A DNA stretch of 64,000 nt from Lysobacteraceae bacterium (GTDB taxonomy: Bacteria > Pseudomonadota > Gammaproteobacteria > Nevskiales > Nevskiaceae), in assembly GCA_013823855.1 (NCBI GenBank), contig PNMW01000041.1, positions 1 through 64,000 of the forward strand, written 5' to 3'. Of this stretch, positions 60,661-64,000 are shown in pieces. The notes beneath the pieces were generated by a model. It saw only the letters and a program-made list of their open reading frames with translations, did not search any database and was not told where the DNA came from. Position numbers and translations under genes: made by a program. Position 1 is the stretch's first letter. Each line of letters begins with the position of its first letter.

Positions 60661-61911
60661 ATGAAATCCCACTGGCAGATCGCCATCGCCCTGAGCCTCG
60701 CGGTCGCCGTCGGTGCGCTGGTTCCGGCCAGCAGCCCGGTGTTCGCGTTCTGTGGCTTCATCGGCGGGCTGTTTCTCAACGCCCTGAAAATGGTCGTCGT
60801 GCCGCTGATCGTATCGTCGATCATCAGCGCCATGTCGACCTTCAGCGACACCGGCGCGCTGTCGCGGATCGGTGTCCGCACCATGCTGTTCTACACGGCG
60901 ACCACCGTGTTCGCCGTGGTCACCGGCCTGACCATGGTCAACCTGGTACAGCCGGGTATCGTCGACGGACAACCGGCCCGCGACCTGCTCGGGCTGGCCG
61001 CCGGTACCGCCAAGCTCAGCGAGAACGTCAGCAGCGCCAAGCTTTCCGACATCGGCGATGTCTTCTACCGGCTGGTCACAGCCAATCCGGTCAAGGCCGC
61101 CGCCGAAAGCGATCTGCTGGGCCTGGTGTTCTTCAGCATGCTGTTCGGTATCTTCGCGGCGCGGATTCCCGGTGCAGTTGGTCAAGTCCAGCGCGATTTC
61201 TGGTCGGGCGTCCGCGAAACCATGATGCACATCACCGCGCTGGTGATGCGCTTCGCGCCGATCGGCGTGTTCGCGCTGGTCGCCAGGGCCTTTTCGTCGA
61301 CCGGCGTCGAGGCGATCCGCCCGCTGGCGATGTTCTTCTTCGCGACACTGGCAGGCCTGCTGTTCCACGTCATGGTCACGATGTCGCTGCTGCTGGCACT
61401 GATCGGTCGGGTGTCGCCGCTGCGCATGCTGCAGGCGATGACGCCGGCGCTGCTGACCGGATTCTCGACGTCCAGTTCCGCCGGCACCTTGCCGGTCACG
61501 CTGGAATGCCTGCGGACCCGCGCCGGCGTGTCCGAGCGGGTCACCGGCTTCACCTTGCCGCTTGGCGCGGCGATCAACCTCGACGGCACGGCGCTGTACG
61601 AGTGCGCGGCAGCGATGTTCCTCGCCCAGGCCTACGGCCTCCATCTCGATTTCATCACCCAGTTCGTGATCGTCGCGATGGCGGTGGTGACCTCGATGGG
61701 CGTCACCGGCATCCCGTCCGCCAGCCTGGTCGCGATCGCGGTGATTCTCGGCACGGTCGGGCTGCCGCTCGAAGGCCTGGGCGTGCTGCTGGCGGTCGAT
61801 CGGGTCCTTGACATGTGCCGCACCGCAGTGAATGTCTATGGCGACGGCTGCGGGGCCGTGGTCATCGGTCGCCTCGAAGGCGAATCGGAAATCCTGACCA
61901 AGCCGTTCTGA
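60661..61911 (+). CDS. Dicarboxylate/amino acid:cation symporter (DAACS family)
   Basis: A 416-residue inner-membrane carrier that couples uptake of dicarboxylates or acidic amino acids to sodium or protons. The first segments (MKSHWQIAIALSLAVAVGALV), the hallmark serine-rich loop SSSAGTLPVTL, the NLDGTALYECAAAMF motif and the late AVDRVLDMCRTAVNVYGD match the GltP/DctA family. About eight membrane helices are expected, plus two re-entrant loops. Substrate cannot be fixed from sequence alone. It lies 25 bases after ppiD. Confidence 0.94.
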   Translation: MKSHWQIAIALSLAVAVGALVPASSPVFAFCGFIGGLFLNALKMVVVPLIVSSIISAMSTFSDTGALSRIGVRTMLFYTATTVFAVVTGLTMVNLVQPGIVDGQPARDLLGLAAGTAKLSENVSSAKLSDIGDVFYRLVTANPVKAAAESDLLGLVFFSMLFGIFAARIPGAVGQVQRDFWSGVRETMMHITALVMRFAPIGVFALVARAFSSTGVEAIRPLAMFFFATLAGLLFHVMVTMSLLLALIGRVSPLRMLQAMTPALLTGFSTSSSAGTLPVTLECLRTRAGVSERVTGFTLPLGAAINLDGTALYECAAAMFLAQAYGLHLDFITQFVIVAMAVVTSMGVTGIPSASLVAIAVILGTVGLPLEGLGVLLAVDRVLDMCRTAVNVYGDGCGAVVIGRLEGESEILTKPF

Positions 61912-62261
61912 GCGCAGTCCGTCCGGTCCGCGACGCGCGGCACGCCGACTGACAGTATCGGCGGCGACATCGTCAGCCATCCGCGCGCGGCGTGTCCGCT
62001 GGTCGGCGCTCACGCCGCCGGCGGGGATCGAAGCCGCAACGTCGGCAAGCCGACGCTTCCCCCGTGGCCTGATCCGGCCCGATTCCTGCTGCTGCCAGCC
62101 ATCCGGCCCTGATGGCGGCACCGAAGTTTCGTGCGTGGCCGTTCAAACGAATCGACGCTGCCGCCGTCCAAGAGCCTTCACGTGCCACGTCGCCCGTCGC
62201 CCCGCTTGCGGCCGCGCGACCTGGTGCGACCCGACCTGAATCTTTGGAGATGGCGATCCCG
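61912..62261. other. Intergenic region before tldD
   Basis: A 350-base stretch without a gene that I can support. It is GC-rich, frames are open by composition, and it includes a GGAG at 62246-62249 that serves the next gene. No promoter, hairpin or repeat stands out. Confidence 0.5.
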
Positions 62262-63896
62262 ATGGACAGACGCGACTTCCTGAAACGCACCAGCACCAGC
62301 GTCGGTGCGCTGATGCTGCCGGTCTACGGCCATGCCGTGGCCGCCGAGGTGCTGGCCACGCCGGCGGACAAGGCACTGCGCAAGACGCTGGCCGACGTGG
62401 CGCTGAACGCCGCGACCAAGGCCGGCGCAACCTACGCCGATGCCCGCATCGGCCGCTACCTGCGCCAGTTCGTGATCACTCGCGAAACCCGTGTCGAGAA
62501 CGTGGTCAACACCGAATCGACCGGCATCGGCATCCGGGTGATCGTCAACGGCACCTGGGGTTTTGCGGCGACGTCCGACCTGTCGCCGGACGCCGTCGCC
62601 AAGGCCGCCCAGCAGGCCGCGGCGATCGCCAAGGCCAACTCGAAGTTCCAGACCACACCGGTGCAGCTGGCGCCGGCGCAGGGCGTCGGCGAAGTGTCGT
62701 GGGCCACGCCGATCAAGAAGAACGCGATGCAGGTGCCGGTCAAGGACAAGGTCGAGCTGCTGCTGGCGGTCAACAACGCCGCGCTGAAGGCCGGCGCCGA
62801 CTACGTCAATTCGGTGATGTTCCTGGTCAACGAGCAGAAGTATTTCGCGTCGACCGACAACAGCTACATCGACCAGGACATCCACCGCATCTGGACGCCG
62901 ATGCAGGTCACCGCGATCGACAAGAAGAGCGGCAAGTTCCGCACTCGCAGCGAACTGTCGGCGCCGATGGGCATGGGCTACGAGTACCTGGACGCCAAGG
63001 CCTCCGGCAAGCGCAAGCTGCCGGGCGGCGTGATCGGCTACACCGATTCCTACGACATGGTCGAAGACGCTGTCGCCGCCGCCAGGCAGGCGCGCGCCAA
63101 GCTCACCGCGCGCTCGGTCAAGCCCGGCAAGTACGACCTGGTGCTCGATCCCTCGCACCTGTGGCTGACCATCCACGAATCGGTCGGCCACCCGCTGGAA
63201 CTCGATCGCGTGCTCGGCTACGAAGCCAACTACGCCGGCACCAGCTTCGCCACGCTCGACAAGTGGAAGGCGAAGGACTTCAAGTACGGCAGCCCGACCG
63301 TCACCCTGTTCGCCGACAAGCAGCAGCCGACCACGCTCGGTGCGGTCGGCTACGACGATGAAGGCATCGCGACCAAGCGCTGGGATCTGGTCAAGGACGG
63401 TGTGCTGGTCAACTATCAGGCGATCCGCGATCAGGCCCACATCATCGGCGAGAAGGCCTCGCAGGGCTGCTGCTACGCCGATTCCTGGCAGAGCGTGCAG
63501 TTCCAGCGCATGGCCAATGTGTCGCTGGCGCCGGGCAAGGCCCGGCTCACGGTCGACGAGATGATCAAGGACGTCGAGAACGGCATCTACATCGTCGGCG
63601 ACGGCTCGTTCTCGATCGACCAGCAGCGCTACAACGCGCAGTTCGGCGGCCAGCTGTTCTACGAGATCAAGGACGGCAAGATCACCGAACAGATCGAGGA
63701 TGTGGCCTACCAGATCCGCACGCCGGAGTTCTGGGGCGCCTGCACGGCGATCTGCGACGAGCGCGACTACCGCTTCGGCGGCTCGTTCTTCGACGGCAAG
63801 GGCCAGCCCAGCCAGGTCTCGGCGGTGTCGCACGGGTCGTCGACGGCCCGGTTCAACGGCATCAACGTCATCAACACCGCGCGCAGCCTCGGCTAA
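62262..63896 (+). CDS. tldD: TldD-family metalloprotease with Tat signal
   Basis: A 544-residue TldD homologue. TldD/TldE pairs act as a heterodimeric metalloprotease on unfolded peptides. The TldD zinc motif HESVGH (His305-Glu306, His310) is intact, followed by PLELDR. The N-terminus starts MDRRDFLKRTSTSVGA, a twin-arginine signal followed by a hydrophobic stretch and an AVAA cleavage site, so the protein is probably exported, unlike classical cytosolic TldD. I chose the ATG at 62262 because the GGAG at 62246-62249 fits it better than the ATG at 62250, which directly abuts that motif. The partner follows at 63912. Confidence 0.9.
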   Translation: MDRRDFLKRTSTSVGALMLPVYGHAVAAEVLATPADKALRKTLADVALNAATKAGATYADARIGRYLRQFVITRETRVENVVNTESTGIGIRVIVNGTWGFAATSDLSPDAVAKAAQQAAAIAKANSKFQTTPVQLAPAQGVGEVSWATPIKKNAMQVPVKDKVELLLAVNNAALKAGADYVNSVMFLVNEQKYFASTDNSYIDQDIHRIWTPMQVTAIDKKSGKFRTRSELSAPMGMGYEYLDAKASGKRKLPGGVIGYTDSYDMVEDAVAAARQARAKLTARSVKPGKYDLVLDPSHLWLTIHESVGHPLELDRVLGYEANYAGTSFATLDKWKAKDFKYGSPTVTLFADKQQPTTLGAVGYDDEGIATKRWDLVKDGVLVNYQAIRDQAHIIGEKASQGCCYADSWQSVQFQRMANVSLAPGKARLTVDEMIKDVENGIYIVGDGSFSIDQQRYNAQFGGQLFYEIKDGKITEQIEDVAYQIRTPEFWGACTAICDERDYRFGGSFFDGKGQPSQVSAVSHGSSTARFNGINVINTARSLG

Positions 63897-63911
63897 GGAC
63901 ACCATCCACCC

Positions 63912-64000
63912 ATGAGCATCTTTACCGAAGCACAGGCCAAGGCGATTCTCGACAAGGTCATCAAGCTGTCCAAGGCCGACGAATGCACGGCCAGCCTCGA
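63912..64000 (+). CDS. TldE/PmbA-family protein, N-terminal start (partial)
   Basis: Runs off the window after 29 codons (MSIFTEAQAKAILDKVIKLS, then KADECTASL). The start resembles TldD/PmbA-family N-termini, and the position directly after a TldD gene (15-base gap) fits the non-metal partner TldE/PmbA. No export signal is visible in these residues, which is notable if its partner is exported; more sequence would be needed to judge. Confidence 0.75.
   Translation, partial: MSIFTEAQAKAILDKVIKLSKADECTASL

Overview
The window is a stretch of GC-rich chromosome with dense housekeeping content and gammaproteobacterial gene order. Clusters of the kind queG/nnr/tsaE/ami/mutL, surE-pcm-nlpD, pcnB-folK-panBCD, alaC-hom-thrC and tig-clpP-clpX-lon-hupB-ppiD all appear. 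Together with a large Ser/Thr kinase with TPR repeats, a P450 plus ferredoxin-NADP reductase and many signalling proteins, this suggests a free-living, flagellated, aerobic gammaproteobacterium, perhaps of the Nevskiales/Xanthomonadales neighbourhood. The placement is inferred from content and was not computed. There is no phage, integrase, transposase or CRISPR array.

Layout. 1-6009: end of a flagellar operon (flgG end, flgH, flgI, flgJ, flgK, flgL). 6035-10174: accessory metabolism (VOC protein, epoxide hydrolase, ferredoxin-NADP reductase, cytochrome P450), followed by tRNA-Glu with its promoter and terminator. 10543-18185: pcnB, folK, panB, a GT-C-like membrane protein, panC, a structured leader and panD, then pgi. 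18175-19227: a TPR lipoprotein with a degenerate C39-like peptidase domain, overlapping queG tail to tail. 20226-25786: nnr, tsaE, N-acetylmuramoyl-alanine amidase, a remnant copy of the mutL start, and mutL. 25799-28841: a two-gene minus-strand operon of an Smr-domain protein and a SLOG-like/nucleotide cyclase protein. 28903-31687: surE, pcm, a DedA-family gene and nlpD, with no rpoS behind them.

31707-40143: envelope and signalling genes (TonB-like protein, TonB-dependent receptor, secreted peroxiredoxin, kinase-TPR protein, a repeat-containing secreted protein, a cyclase-FHA protein). 40454-44323: alaC-hom-thrC. 44540-46240: recJ, bracketed by two palindromic repeats. 46402-51435: a large GGDEF/EAL-like protein with degenerate active sites, then heme-type ABC transporter genes hmuV and hmuU. 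51636-60635: tRNA-Leu, tig, clpP, clpX, lon, hupB, tRNA-Val, tRNA-Asp, ppiD. 60661-64000: a dicarboxylate-type symporter, a Tat-signal TldD homologue and the start of a PmbA/TldE homologue.

Functional links: NlpD is a known activator of AMIN-type amidases and both are here. ClpX works with ClpP, and the trigger factor/ClpXP/Lon/PpiD block is a protein-quality-control locus. AlaC, Hom and ThrC belong to aspartate-family amino acid metabolism, and FolK and PanBCD to cofactor synthesis. The most novel-looking signal is a pair of tandem, covarying hairpins in the leader of panD. Other points of interest are the SLOG-like/cyclase plus Smr operon, a four-cysteine insert in ThrC, a catalytically dead peptidase-TPR lipoprotein, and a degraded duplicate of the mutL 5' end.
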